The notes: generated from the letters alone by a model not told the origin. DNA of 64,000 bases from Orientallactaga sibirica (GCA_036365145.1 JAEOAD010000004.1:54310001-54374000); one strand, 5' to 3'; shown: positions 46,006 through 57,530, numbered from the stretch's first letter. Numbers and translations are program-made.

Positions 46006-48415
46006 ATGACATTATATTGATGACTTATAAATGGCTTTCTTTCAATAGTACATTAGGTATGAAGATCTAACAGTATTATTTCAGAAATGTGGTGTGTGTA
46101 TTTAATGTTTTGGTGCTGGTCCAATATTGTAGGTGGTGTGAAACTGTATTGATTTCTAATTGGCAAGAATGGTGGAAAAAAATATCTTCTGTCTGATAAA
46201 AAATACACATGGCCTCTAGATATCTGCTAGTCACAAATATTAATTCCTAAGACTATACACAGATTATAAAAGAATCTTAGGAAGAAACAACGTGTTTAAT
46301 TAATAATTGATGTTATTGTTTTGGATGTTTGTGACCTTTTGAAACATGGAATGTAAGCTAAACACAGGGTATCAAATCCTTGGCAAGATATAATGGAAAA
46401 TAAAAGATAAGGAGAGGGAGGAAGGAAATAAAAAAATGAAAGTCTTAAAGTTTTAAAATTCACAATTAAGGATGCATTTATTATAACATGAAGGAATGAA
46501 TTAGAGATTTTCCCATAAGATTATTTTGGATTTAGCTTGTTTTCTATATAAACTTTTTCCCCCCCTCCTGTTCCCATGTGTGAGAACTGGACTAAAATAA
46601 TTCCAAGGTCACTCATTCTTCCTTATACCCCATGAAAATACCGAGTCAAAATTTAATTACTAATGAAAATTACTTAAAACATGATAATGTCAATCGGCCC
46701 TTTAACTTTTATAAATGATTTAATATGCTACTTGTAACTGTCAATTTGCATGAGTATAGGTATATCAGGTAATTGTGTTCACTAAAGATAACCTTAACCT
46801 AGGAAAATGTTTTATATATTTAATTAGTTTTTGCACAAATTATTATTCCCTTTCTGTGTGTTCTCCCCAGTTCTCAAATTCTTAATAAAGTTCCATCCTG
46901 AAGCTTTTCTCCAGTGCATTATCTTGATTCCTAGGATTTGCAATGGCTAGTTCTGTCACTAATATATATTTATTTTTAATTTTCATCTTTATCTCCTTTA
47001 TGTAAATGAATCTAGCATTGCCATACCCTTAACTGATCTGATTAACTTTCTTAGGGTCATATAAGTCCCAAGTGTAAGTTTCACATTTGAAGCTAGAAAA
47101 ATACCTCTTTGAAAGTCATTTCAGATTATTACTAAGATGAAATTAAGTTTACTCACTAAGAAGATGTGCCTTCATTTCTTTACATCTCCATGCTTCTCAC
47201 AGTTCAGTTGAGCTGTTGTCTTTGGTTCATGCAATCTGAATGATCATGGTTAGATTTTCATCAATTTTATGCTATGTATTCCTTTAGCACTCATGAAGAT
47301 ACACTATATTCAACTAATTTGCCCTTGGTGACATTGCTTTTTGGTACTTTTGTTCTATCTAACTCTTACCAAACTTTACTTCAAGTACTTTCATAATTGC
47401 CTAACTTGCTCTGAAAGTAGAAATTAAATGAATCAAACTGTCGTGTACATTGCATTATGTCCCCATTGGCCTTAAGAGAAAATGCAATATATTTCACAAA
47501 AAAGGAGGTGCTAAAAAATAAAAGAGGTGTATGTTGTTTTGGGCTTTGATAAGTAGTGTTTTGATAGTATTTCTTTTCCTTTCCTGATTGACATATGTAT
47601 ATAATCATTAGGATTCTTTAGAATATTTAGTACAAACATTGTAAAATTAGGAAAACTCATTCCACTTTTTCTGACAAACAAATTTTAGAAGACAAACTAG
47701 AATTACAGGAAAGAAGATAGCTATTTAGCTGACTTGATCAAAAAATCAATAAGAACTCTCAAGTAATAATAATACTTGAAGAATATCATATTTCTTTCTA
47801 TCCTCAGGGCCTTTGCATAGGCATGCAACTTCACATATACATACACACGCACATACACACTTGAGGTATTAAACTTATCTGCAAAGGGACATAAACACAT
47901 AGCATATCTCATCTTAGTGGAAGGATCACTGTTCTGGCTGATAAATGGGCAAAACATGAGATGTTCAGCTTGGATATGACTCAGTGACATATGAAATTTA
48001 TATACTATAGACTGATAAGAGACAATTACACAGTTTTAGAATACAAAACAAAATCCTATTACATGTAAAACCCTATCATATATCATGAGAACTGTTGTCC
48101 CATCAGATTTCTCCATAACCTGCAGGTAGTAATGCTGCTGCAGCACTTGTATTAGTCATGTGTGTGTATGTTAGGCCATGCTTAGTGATTTTAGACTTCC
48201 GAATAACATGCTTTTGAAACTGTTTTGTAATTATCATTTCAAGATTCACCATTTTCTCAGCACACCAACCATGGTACCTATAAACTGTATATAGGGTTAT
48301 TAGGAAAGGTTAGAATAGAAACTCAGAATGAATTTTTGTCCACAATGAAAGTGGGCATACTACATAAAATAATTCTCTTCCCCTATAGGAATAAGTAGTT
48401 ATTAAGCCTCATTTA
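46006..48415. other. Unassigned AT-rich sequence
   Basis: About 2.4 kb with no gene or nameable repeat. The minus-strand frames at 47381-47608 and 47721-47990 have no recognisable domain. Confidence 0.45.
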
Positions 48416-48738
48416 AGGCTTGGGAGCCAGCTCAATTGCTTAAGTGTTTGCTTTGAAAACATGAATACTAGAATTCAATCCCTAGGGCCCAAGGGAAAAG
48501 ACAGATGTTGGGGAATGAGCTGTAATCCTAAATTGAGGGAGGCAGAGGCAGGACTGGACAGACTGTCTACTCTAATAGGTTCACTCCCAGCCAAAAAGAG
48601 ACTCTATATCAAAGGATGTGGCCAGCATTTATAAAGATGGTGTTCAAGTTTATCTTCTGGTCCTCACATGCTCGTGCATACACCCCCACCACACACACAG
48701 ACCTACACATGGACGTATTCACAAACAATAAAGAAAAG
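48416..48738 (+). mobile_element. Composite rodent SINE (ID/B4-like), sense, old
   Basis: A tRNA-like head (gggagccagctcaattgctt, tagaattcaatccctagggc), a B1-like middle (gctgtaatcctaaattgagg, gaggcagaggcaggactgga, ctctaataggttcactccca), then ggtcctcacatgctcgtgca, an acccccaccacacacacaga tract and the tail caataaagaaaag. The block order matches the copies at 1.1, 14.4 and 58.9 kb. Confidence 0.82.
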
Positions 48739-48841
48739 AAATCATCAACGCCATGATACAAAACACTGATCTTTTCCAAAAGAGGAAATACATGAATACT
48801 GAGACCAGAAGATAATCAAGAACTATGTCCTATCATAAAAA

Positions 48842-48859
48842 CTATATATATATATATAT
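48842..48859. repeat. Short (TA)n tract
   Basis: About nine TA units with no repeat parent visible. Confidence 0.9.
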
Positions 48860-49172
48860 GATCAAACAACTATTTGATTTGCATAGTTTTCCATAACTCC
48901 AGTCACCTGCATTTTCAGAAATCTTTTAAATTCAGTTTAGCTGCTACAGATATTCAGTAAGCAAATCACTCCATGCCCTTGTATCAATCCATAGGATGGG
49001 GTACAGAATTCAACTTGCCACAAAAATTTGCATTTATAAAATCATAGTTCAACCCATATCCAACTAATGTGTACACTCATTAGGTTTTATATACATCAAC
49101 AAGTAATAAACACATAAGCACTCTGATCTTTGCATATATATATTTGGAAACTCTTAAGAATGATTCCCAGAA

Positions 49173-49294
49173 GCCGGGTGTGGTGGCACATTCCTTTAAT
49201 CCCAGCACTCGGCCCCCTGAGACTACATAATTAATTCCAGGTCAGCCTGGACCAGAGTAAGACCCTACCTCACAAAACCAAAAAAAAAAAAAAA
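49173..49294 (+). mobile_element. B1 SINE, sense, young, with internal deletion
   Basis: The head gccgggtgtggtggcacatt is followed by cctttaatcccagcactcgg, which jumps directly to ccccctgagactacataatt. The roughly 35-base segment with gaggcagaggtaggaggatc is missing. The rest (gtcagcctggaccagagtaa, gaccctacctcacaaaacc, poly-A) is normal. A perfect 17-bp TSD, aagaatgattcccagaa, lies at 49156-49172 and 49295-49311. Confidence 0.97.
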
Positions 49295-49444
49295 AAGAAT
49301 GATTCCCAGAAACTAAGACTCTGGATTTTATTACTTTCAGTGACTGTGGATCAGTATGTTTGATGATTTGCTTAGTTATTTCCTTCTTTCACTAGTGTTC
49401 AGTTCCCAAAAATCTCACTACAAGTTAGACAAAGATACGTTTTT

Positions 49445-49611
49445 ATAATATAATTTTTATTTGCTTATTTGAATGTGTGCAGTGTGAGGGGTGGCACTCC
49501 AGGGTCTTTTGCCATTACAAACAAGATACTTGTTTGAATAAGAAGGGAATTAAACCTAAGCAAGCAGGCATTGCAAGCAAGTACCTTTAACCACTGAGCC
49601 ATCTCTTCAGC
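49445..49611 (-). mobile_element. tRNA-derived SINE, antisense, diverged
   Basis: A T-rich tail, gtgaggggtggcactccagg, gtcttttgccattacaaaca, a partly deleted middle, then the head aagtacctttaaccactgag and ccatctcttcagc. The body is shortened. Confidence 0.85.
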
Positions 49612-49789
49612 TTTGTCCCAAAGATGCTTTTACAAGAGAAAGAAATTTCTCATTCAATTTTTATTCACACTAGATGGCTATTTTTGCTACATGTTTTAAG
49701 ACTATTCTTATCATATGATCCTGTTCCTTCTCTACTAAATGGAAATAGCTACAATTCTGGAGTTAAAGTTTAAAAAGAAGCTTCAAGAG

Positions 49790-50007
49790 GGGGCTGGAGA
49801 GATGGCTTAGTGGTTAAACGCTTGCCTGTGAAGCCTAAGGATCCCGGTTCGAGGCTTGATTCTCCAGGACCCACGTAAGCCAGATGCATAAGGGAGCGCA
49901 TGCATCTGGAGTTCGTCTGCAGTGGCTAGAGGCCCTGGTGCGCCCATTCTCTCTCTCTACCTGCCTATTTCTGTATCTCTCTCTCTCTCAAATGAATAAA
50001 TAAATAA
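49790..50007 (+). mobile_element. tRNA-derived SINE, sense, full-length and young
   Basis: The most intact sense copy in the window. The head gggggctggagagatggctt carries an A-box-like tggcttagtggttaaacg, and a B-box-like ggttcgaggcttgattc follows. Then come gccagatgcataagggagcg, a CT-rich tract at 49944-49989 and (AAAT)n. A TSD of at least 15 bp (aagaagcttcaagag; 18 bp if A's are counted) lies at 49772-49789 and 50008-50025. It may still be transcribable by RNA polymerase III. Confidence 0.97.
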
Positions 50008-50025
50008 AAAAAGAAGCTTCAAGAG

Positions 50026-50494
50026 AAAAAGGTAGAGAAGTATGCAGATCTTAAATTGTATGAAAGTCAAAGCAGTGATATACAAGAAAGCAAGGGGGAG
50101 AAAAAAGAAGTGAGTGAAGAGATGGGATAGAAAGGGATGGAGTGGCTTAATCAAAACTAAGTATATGGATTAATAAATTAAAATGAAATTTAGATCTCTG
50201 AAAATAAATGCCTTGAAAATATTTTATGGGGAATTCTGTTTCTTTATACAATAAGGTGAGCCAGCATCTTCAAGCCTTGATTTTGTCCTGCATCATTTAC
50301 ATTTTGACTTTATTCTTATTTTCCTTTGAGCAAAGAGACATAGATGTTTTAGCCATGGCTGAAGACAAGATAATTTAAAATATGGCAAACCAGGAAATTT
50401 GAGAAGCAGAGGCTCAGTTTAACACACCACTTTTATCTCCCCTGCACCCATTTTGAAAGGTTTCATGAGAAACTCAGGTTCTCAATTTATAAAA
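50026..50494. other. Unassigned sequence
   Basis: About 470 bases without a gene or nameable repeat, ending before the T/G-rich tract. Confidence 0.5.
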
Positions 50495-50511
50495 TGTCCT
50501 CATTTAAAGTT

Positions 50512-50647
50512 TTTGTTTGTTTTTGTTTGTTTTTGTTTTTTGTTTTTTTGTTTTGTTTTTGTTGTTTTTTTTGTTTTGCTTTTCTGTTTTGTTTTGCTTT
50601 TCTGTTTTGTTTTTGTTTCAGGGTTTTTGATTTTGATTTTCTTGTTT
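50512..50647. repeat. T/G-rich (TTTTG)n-like tract between repeated flanks
   Basis: About 135 bases of tttttg, ttttgc and tttctg words. The words cctcatttaaagttttt (from 50498) and cctcatttaaaattttt (50648-50664) lie on either side. The tract may be the surviving tail of an antisense retroinsertion, or an expanded simple repeat that duplicated its flank. Frames of 74-94 codons rich in Phe and Cys here are artefacts. Confidence 0.75.
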
Positions 50648-50664
50648 CCTCATTTAAAATTTTT

Positions 50665-50886
50665 GTTGTTGTTGTTGTTTTGGGGAGGGAGGTGGGGTTT
50701 CTCTCTAGCCCAGGCTGACGTGGAATTCACTATGTAGTCTCAGGGTCACCCTTGAACTCATGGTGATCCTCCTACCTCTGCCTCCAGACCAGGCCAAGTG
50801 CTCCAGGGGATTAAAGGCAAGAGAAACGGCTTGCCCTTCACAGGACCAGGCAGAGAGAGCAAAAGCCAACCAGCCCCCACCTGGCT
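50665..50886 (-). mobile_element. B1-derived SINE with aberrant 5' region, antisense
   Basis: The 3' part is ordinary B1: a (TTG)n tail, tctagcccaggctgacgtgg, attcactatgtagtctcagg, gatcctcctacctctgcctc. Beyond that, the head is replaced: the cctttaatccc word is retained (as ggggattaaaggc near 50808-50820). It is flanked by about 20 foreign bases on one side and about 50 on the other before the terminal ccacctggct (50878-50887). The whole unit is bounded by a 16-bp TSD, cctcatttaaaatttt (50648-50663 and 50887-50902), so it inserted as one piece. Confidence 0.88.
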
Positions 50887-50985
50887 CCTCATTTAAAATT
50901 TTGATGGCAATTATTCCTGTTGTCCTTATGATTTTTCTTTGCAGAAATGAAGGTGAACAAAGATGATGGTCTGATTGCATGCTCC

Positions 50986-51509
50986 TTTTTTTAAATAATT
51001 CATTTTTTATTTATATTATTCTGATTTTACATTCATAGTGTTGACTTCATTATCCTCCTCCCTGTCCTCCCTCTTCCAAAGGGACCCTCATCAATGGGGA
51101 ATGTGAGTCATGCATTAAATATATTTATTTTATTTATTGAAAAGCAAAAGCAGTTCCTTCTCCAGAGAGATTTGAGATTGTTTTAATGAGTCAGACCACC
51201 TTCCTTCCACCTTCCTTAAGATTGCTAATGCGTTGACAATAAAAGCTCCAGTAACCTAAAAATGGTTGCTTTTAACCTTGAGGGGCCTTCAGCCAAGCAC
51301 ATCAGTCCATTACAAATTTAACCTTGATCTGTAAATGAGTCCTCCCTTCCCAGATCCATGTGCCACCTTGTGTTTCTGGCTTCTTAGGTCTTCCAAAAGG
51401 GTACCACTTTACTGTAGCAGACAGCTTCAATCTACCCTGGCACACTTCAGGAATCCTTTGCACATTTGCAATGGAATTACCATTAACACCATTAAGCCAT
51501 TTCTCCAGC
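50986..51509 (-). mobile_element. Unusual ~524-bp chimeric retroposon with tRNA-SINE head
   Basis: It is flanked by an 11-bp perfect repeat, ttgcatgctcc, at 50975-50985 and 51510-51520, with a T/A-rich tail at 50986-51010. The right end is a tRNA-SINE head (ttaagccatttctccagc) followed by weak SINE words (gtgccaccttgtgtttctgg at 51360-51379). Between about 51115 and 51350 lies sequence foreign to the SINE, and an internal A-rich block on the minus strand (51116-51140) looks like a first tail. It may be a SINE that captured other RNA or a 3' flank, or a nested set of relics. Confidence 0.7.
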
Positions 51510-51520
51510 TTGCATGCTCC

Positions 51521-54500
51521 ATTTGATTGTGTGAATCTACTGAAATTTTACCTGATTTCTTATTTCCCTACTTACTTGAAGTTTATTGCAAGTTTCATTA
51601 TAGTTTCAAGACTTTAGTGGTTTCATGAAATTAGAGTTTTCAACAAATCTGGGCTAAATTTCAAGTTTGATTTATTATTTCAGGCAGAAATCATGTAAAG
51701 TTTGGCAGTGTGAAACGAGTTTTGAGTCTGAGTGTTCTGGTTCATTTAAGCCTGGATTTCAAAGAGAACCTCAAGGGATACAGAATCTCATGAACTGATG
51801 CTGGAGTCACTATAAATATTTTGGATAAAAATACTTTCTGACCTATAACTCAAATTATTTTTATATATTAACTCTTATATAACTGCCCATATTAGTCATT
51901 AGTAAAAACAAGCAGCAATGACAAATTAATGTTTAATGATCACAAACATATTGTTATAGCCATATTAAGTATGACTCTGCTAAAAAGCAAGTAAGTTTGC
52001 CATTAATCAGCTCACTTCCTAGCAATGGTAGTTTCTATAATTTACATTGCCCATATGCCTAAATTACATAAGTATGGTCTTTTAAAAGTTTTTATGACAA
52101 AGCAAAACATCTCAGTAATTATAAAATGGTGTACTATTGTGTAATGTGTCATACTATCATACATAATATCCATTTCATCCCCTTGGAAAGTCTATTTTGT
52201 GAAAAAAAATTTTTTCTCTAACAATACTCCTTTAAGAAAAATCAATAGAGGTCATAATATTATTTGTAAAAAGGAAATTTTTGTTGAAATTACTAAGGAA
52301 TGAAAGTCTGTTTTGGGATATTTGCTTACACAATCATGTCCAAGAATCTACTAAAGTTTGTGGTTGTTCCTTAAATTATGACTGCTTTAGTTAGAAGGTT
52401 TTTAGTTGGAGATGCTTAAGTTGTCAATTTGCAGGTAGGTTCAGAACATTGGGTGTTTGGAGGTGAGTAAGCCTCTGTAAGTAAATGATGCTAAATGCAG
52501 AATTTAGTATTAGTTGACAAATGACTATGTCAAGTTGCTTCATATTTCATGATTGGTATGCTATCTTTGTCTACAGTGGTCTAGAGGCTCTATTACTAAT
52601 CACATTGACATTAAGTCAAGGAATCCTGTAAAAACGTTCTAAAACTTCTGTGACCTAATGCCTTTCAAGAGCAATGCATCTTTAAGTATTTTGGCTACCT
52701 ATGTTTCAAAAATATCTCCAGGTAAAAGATCATGAGCAAAAGCTCTAATGACTCTTGTGAAGTGTTTTGCTTCTTATGGGGGAGCCAGCCAACAGGATAA
52801 GTAGAGTCTGACTGTCAGCAGGCTTGAAACATCAGTCTCCTTTCCTGAATCATGGGTTAGAATGGTAATTAAAAGTTCTGTAAATTAGAATAAAATTGTA
52901 TGTGTAGAATTTAAATTGTCAGGTCAGAGTTGGTGAGATTAGGGTGATTAGAGCTAGGAGGAACTGGGAATACCTGCCTGGTAGGGAAGCTTGTTTGCCT
53001 GGGGAGAGCTTAATTACAGTGACTGTTAAGAACAATAACACAACCATAAAGAAAAAATAAAAATAAAAAAGGCTCTTGCTTCCTTTTAGAAGGTTGTATT
53101 AGCAACAATTATATATCTTAGAGACTCTAACTATCAAGAATTAGCATTTGTTTAATACAATAAAAATGCTACCAAGTTTTACTTGATAATTTATATTTGA
53201 GGACTATTTATTTTGAATTTAGTAGGTAGAACTATATAAATCCTCTATGGTTTGGATATAAACATCAGGTATATTTGTCACATATTTCACAATATTGTAG
53301 ACAGAGGGATATATGTGGAAGGATGTTAACTTTTTTGATTCTTTATAAATTCATCTGTCTCTTTAATGTCTTATGGTTGTTGCTATTATTGGAATTTGAT
53401 GAACTCAAGCATTATGTGTGTTATGAAGCTGAAAAATTGTTCTCTCCATCTGAAAATATCTTGAAATAAATACATTTTGCCAGGACTTAGATACATGTGT
53501 ATTTAACTACATAAATTTGAATCTTCTTTTCAAACTCCAGCAAAATATACAAAGAACTATTATAAAATATAATTTTTCTTTGTATGCATTTCCTGATAAG
53601 GTTTTTATGACTATGCATTTAACTGTCATTTGAGAGTGGCAACATTTACATTTGAAGGACATCTTTAAACTCTATCTTTCTTACATTTATTGTAACTTTG
53701 TTCTATACCACTGAAATCTAGCTTCCACTAGTGTCAATCAAAGTAACAAAAATTTTTACATGTCTCTAATTTTGAATATCAGAATTTAGAATTTCACATA
53801 TAGAAACCCTGCATTTTGATTTTAAATCTCAGGTAAGCTTCGTTATCATCAGTTAGTGTTCTGTCATTTGTAAAGTTTTCCTTAAGTGACATTCTGTATC
53901 ATCTAATATTTTTATTTTGAATGTGCCCACTGGTTTTTTTTTTTTTTTCATATTTTTTATCTAAAAGGTCTTCCCTTTCTCCACTATGATGATATTGGTT
54001 AGAAATTGCTCTCTCCAGACCTCCTCTGGGGTTAATAACTTTCTAAATTGTCACACCCATTGCTCTGGATTATTTTCAAGTCTTTGGTTGTTAAGTATCC
54101 ATGCTACTTGTAGTGATTGCTTTTTTTATTATTCCTGAAAGAGAGTCTATGGTATAATGAATATATGTAACTATTTTTAAATGATTCTGTGATTTCATTT
54201 TTTCTTTTTAAACTACTGGATAATGACATTTATACTACCTATAATACCAGCATATCAGTTTGGCATGAGGTAACATATCTAAACATGTCTTCCTAAAGCA
54301 CTGATTAAGTTTTCCCATAAGACTGCCATACCAATTAGACAATCATATATTTCTGAAGCTATTTTTATGTTCAGAGTTTTGTTTTAAGATTCATAGATAA
54401 TTTCAAAGAAATAATAAGTACAAAATACATGTTCCTGGAATGATGACAAAACTTCCAGTTCCAGAATGGGCATGGGAGTGCTTTGCAGGTTCATACTGGC

Positions 54501-56507
54501 TCTCACAGCTAGAGCACTTTGGATTACTTAGCAGGGCCTGAAAAGGTAACAGGGGAAGCATGAGACAGTGCAGATTGAAGGACCAGAGCAAAGTCATGGA
54601 AAAAGAAACATCATCTAGCTGAGCTTCTTAGGTGTCAAGTGTTGTCATCTTACCAGGTAGCTGCTAAAGATCTGGCCAGGATTCAGAGATCCATCATATC
54701 ACTGACAAACTTGATCCACAAGTTTCCATATTCTCTTTCAATCCCTTAATGAGAGACTACCGTTTTTTTTTAAAGAAATATTTGTCTCCCATACTATTTT
54801 CTGCATCCCATACCTGTATCATTAATTGGATGTGCTCATGAACCTCACCTGCAGAACCAACTCACTTCCTCCAACACAGGAGGGGCAGCTCAGTCTTCCT
54901 CTCTATGTTGCAAATTCAGATATTCTCTCTCACCCTTGTCAGTGTCTTACGTGCCTGGAAAAGACATTGTAATCATCATGGCCTTTCAATTACAAAGTAA
55001 CTAGCTCCCAAACAACATCGTCTTTATCAGATACCACAGGTTTACCTAAGACAAGGACATTCAACCAGCCATACAAAGTAAATCTTTTATTTCTCTGTGA
55101 ATGGCTCCTACTATCTTTTCACTCTTCCCCACCTCTGACACAGGCACACCTATTGGACACTCCTGCTTTGGCCCAGATGACTTGATTATGAGTTATCATC
55201 TCTCATTGAGTCATCACTGCCCTGGAGCCACCCAACCTACTGGCATGCTTCAACGTGTTTGGTACATCTTTGATAGTGGCCCCTTGGGGCACTTATTTAT
55301 GGACTTCTTACCTCCTTTTGCCTGGGTTAATTTCTGCACTCCAGTTAAATTTCTTCTGTGTTTAAAGCTTTAATGATTAAGCTTTTATCAGTCTCAATTA
55401 ATACCTAGCCCTTCTTACCCAGGCACTGTTGTCCTGACATCCATATCTCATAGTTACATCATTTACGCTACATACAGTCCTATGCTTCAATGTGTCTGTT
55501 GCCCTCATAGCATTTATAATGGAATTAAGAAGAGAAATAATCGCAGGTTTGGGACTGTGACTACCTCTTAAAGCCAGAAGAAAAGCTCTTCCAATGATTA
55601 GGTCTCACTAAGGAACTTGGTCAGAGCCAGGGTGCCTTTAGTGCTGGCTCTGCTTTCTATCTGAGGAAGACTAAGGGAAATTTTAAGGAGGATGCTCATC
55701 TACGATGTTTATTTTACGTAAGATCTCGCATAATATCCTAGTGACCTATAACAGCTCAGGATGGTACTCCTGGTACAGTTAGAAGAAATTTAAACTGACA
55801 GAACAAAAATAAAAACAAACCAAAACATGGCTGCAAAAGATAGAAGGCAAAAGAGATATCAGATGGCTGGTGAAGAAGATGGGCAGGTCAATATTAAGGT
55901 GTGTAAGAACATAGTGATGCAGTATCTCTTGGCTCATGAGTGTGACATCAGAAATGGGCTACACAGTTGCCATTGGTAATAATATCAGCTGGGAGGTGGT
56001 CCTAATACTCTTTTCTGGAATTTGAAGTATGGTTAGCTTGGAAGATAGACACTAGAGTGGGACTGGTGAGAAGCAAAGTTAGGATGATGACAGGGCAAGT
56101 ATACAAATGAGTTTTAAGTAGTGGATTTGAAAATTAGCATAAAAGTAAGTCTGTTTTTTTTTAAAGGAGCATACTAGAACATGGGGGATCTTGACACCTC
56201 CAAATAAGATGGAATTTGGCATTTTAGGATGGTCAGAATGACACCAGGCTTAGGGAACTTGGGAAAGTTGAGTTTCTCATTGGAGGGCAGGTGGGGATTA
56301 GGACCAGAAGCAAAGGCAGGGCCAGCTCTTCCAGAATGGGAAGGAGGCCTTCCAGTCTAGAATATAGCTAGACAAGACTTGACTCTGGAAAGTGGTGTTG
56401 AGCTTATTCCAACGCTATGCTTTGGCATAGGTAGCACAGGCCTAGGTAGAGCCTGCTACTGGTACATGTAAGGGTTTCAAGAGAGGGTTGGAAATTAAGA
56501 TGGCTAC
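51521..56507. other. Long stretch of AT-rich sequence without nameable elements
   Basis: About 5 kb. I see no gene, and the frames at 53275-53469 (+), 54403-54597 (-) and 55101-55373 (+) have no domain or splice context that I trust. A T-run lies at 53935-53948. Some old repeat could be too diverged to see. GC rises modestly after 54.4 kb. Confidence 0.4.
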
Positions 56508-56886
56508 TGTGGTAGTTTGAATATATGTCCCTCAATATATACAGTGTTTTATTAGTTTATAGTTTGCATCCGCAGTCACCTTGCTAGAGGAAATGTCACT
56601 GGGGGCGGATATTAAGGTATGGTGGTAGGTTTGAGATTCCATTGTAAAGATATGCAAAGTGTGCCAGCAGGAGTTCCTGAAGTGTGCTGTGGCTTGGCTG
56701 TAGCTTTGCTCTGTGTGCTGTGTGCCTGGTTGGTTTTTTTCTCTCTCTGCTGTGAAGGCAGGCCAGCTTCTTCTGCCATTATGGAACTTCCCCTGGATCT
56801 GTAAGCTTCAATAAATAATATCCCTTCCTCCATTACTGTGCCTGGTCTGGAAGTTCATCTCAGCGAACCTGAAGCTGTCTGCTACA
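56508..56886 (+). mobile_element. MaLR/ERVL-like solo LTR, sense
   Basis: It begins tgtggtagtttgaatatatg and ends gaagctgtctgctaca (TG...CA). A polyadenylation-type caataaataatatcccttcc lies at 56809-56828. Flanking pentamers gctac (56503-56507) and actac (56887-56891) match at 4 of 5 positions. It is the inverted counterpart of the LTR at 18734-19105. No internal genes are present. Frames of 61 and 73 codons on the two strands are chance. Confidence 0.85.
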
Positions 56887-57496
56887 ACTACTGACATAAT
56901 TGTCATTTATTTTACTTATGGTCTGAACTTGACCAATTATTTGAATGTTAGCCATTAATGATATAATTTTCAAAGCAAGATTCTATCTCACTATACCAAG
57001 ATTGAATTAGAGTTCTTTTAAAACTTTTCTAAACCCAACTAAAGTTACCTTCATCTTATGGATTTGTCTCAGAAGAAATTGCCTAACGGCACTGAGTTTT
57101 ATTTTGAGCACTTGCCCATGTGCTCTGCGGCCATCCACTCAGCACCAGTGCTTCCTTCAGGTCTCTTTTCCCTTGGAGGAACTAGGTCAGATCAGGCCAA
57201 CTTAGCAGGAAGCTACCCAGACCAGACACCTCCTGACTAAGGCAGAAAGTCTCCATCAGCAAATTCTGAAGAATCCTGATTAAATGAAATCAACTGAGGC
57301 AAACTTGTCCTTTTCCAAAATGTGAAACTAGGGCACTGATCACTTTCATGTATAAGGGCTGTGTTCATGTGTGCTGAAGAACTGGGGGACAGATGTCTTG
57401 CCAGTCATCAAGAGAGGATTATTTATTAGGAGCTTGCTTAAAATAAGGCTGCATACAGAGGGAGGAGGGGCCTTTACAAATGAGGTCTAACAGCAT
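56887..57496. other. Unassigned sequence
   Basis: No gene or nameable repeat is seen. A 60-codon + frame at 57058-57240 has no domain. Confidence 0.45.
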
Positions 57497-57498
57497 AT

Positions 57499-57530
<32 letters not shown>

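Noticed and set aside
50453..50737. Phe/Cys-rich frames of 74-94 codons, which could look like membrane proteins
   Set aside because: They are translations of a T/G-rich simple repeat running into a B1.
55101..55373. 90-codon + frame starting MAPTIF
   Set aside because: No recognisable domain and no repeat or homology support; one open frame of this size is expected by chance in 64 kb.
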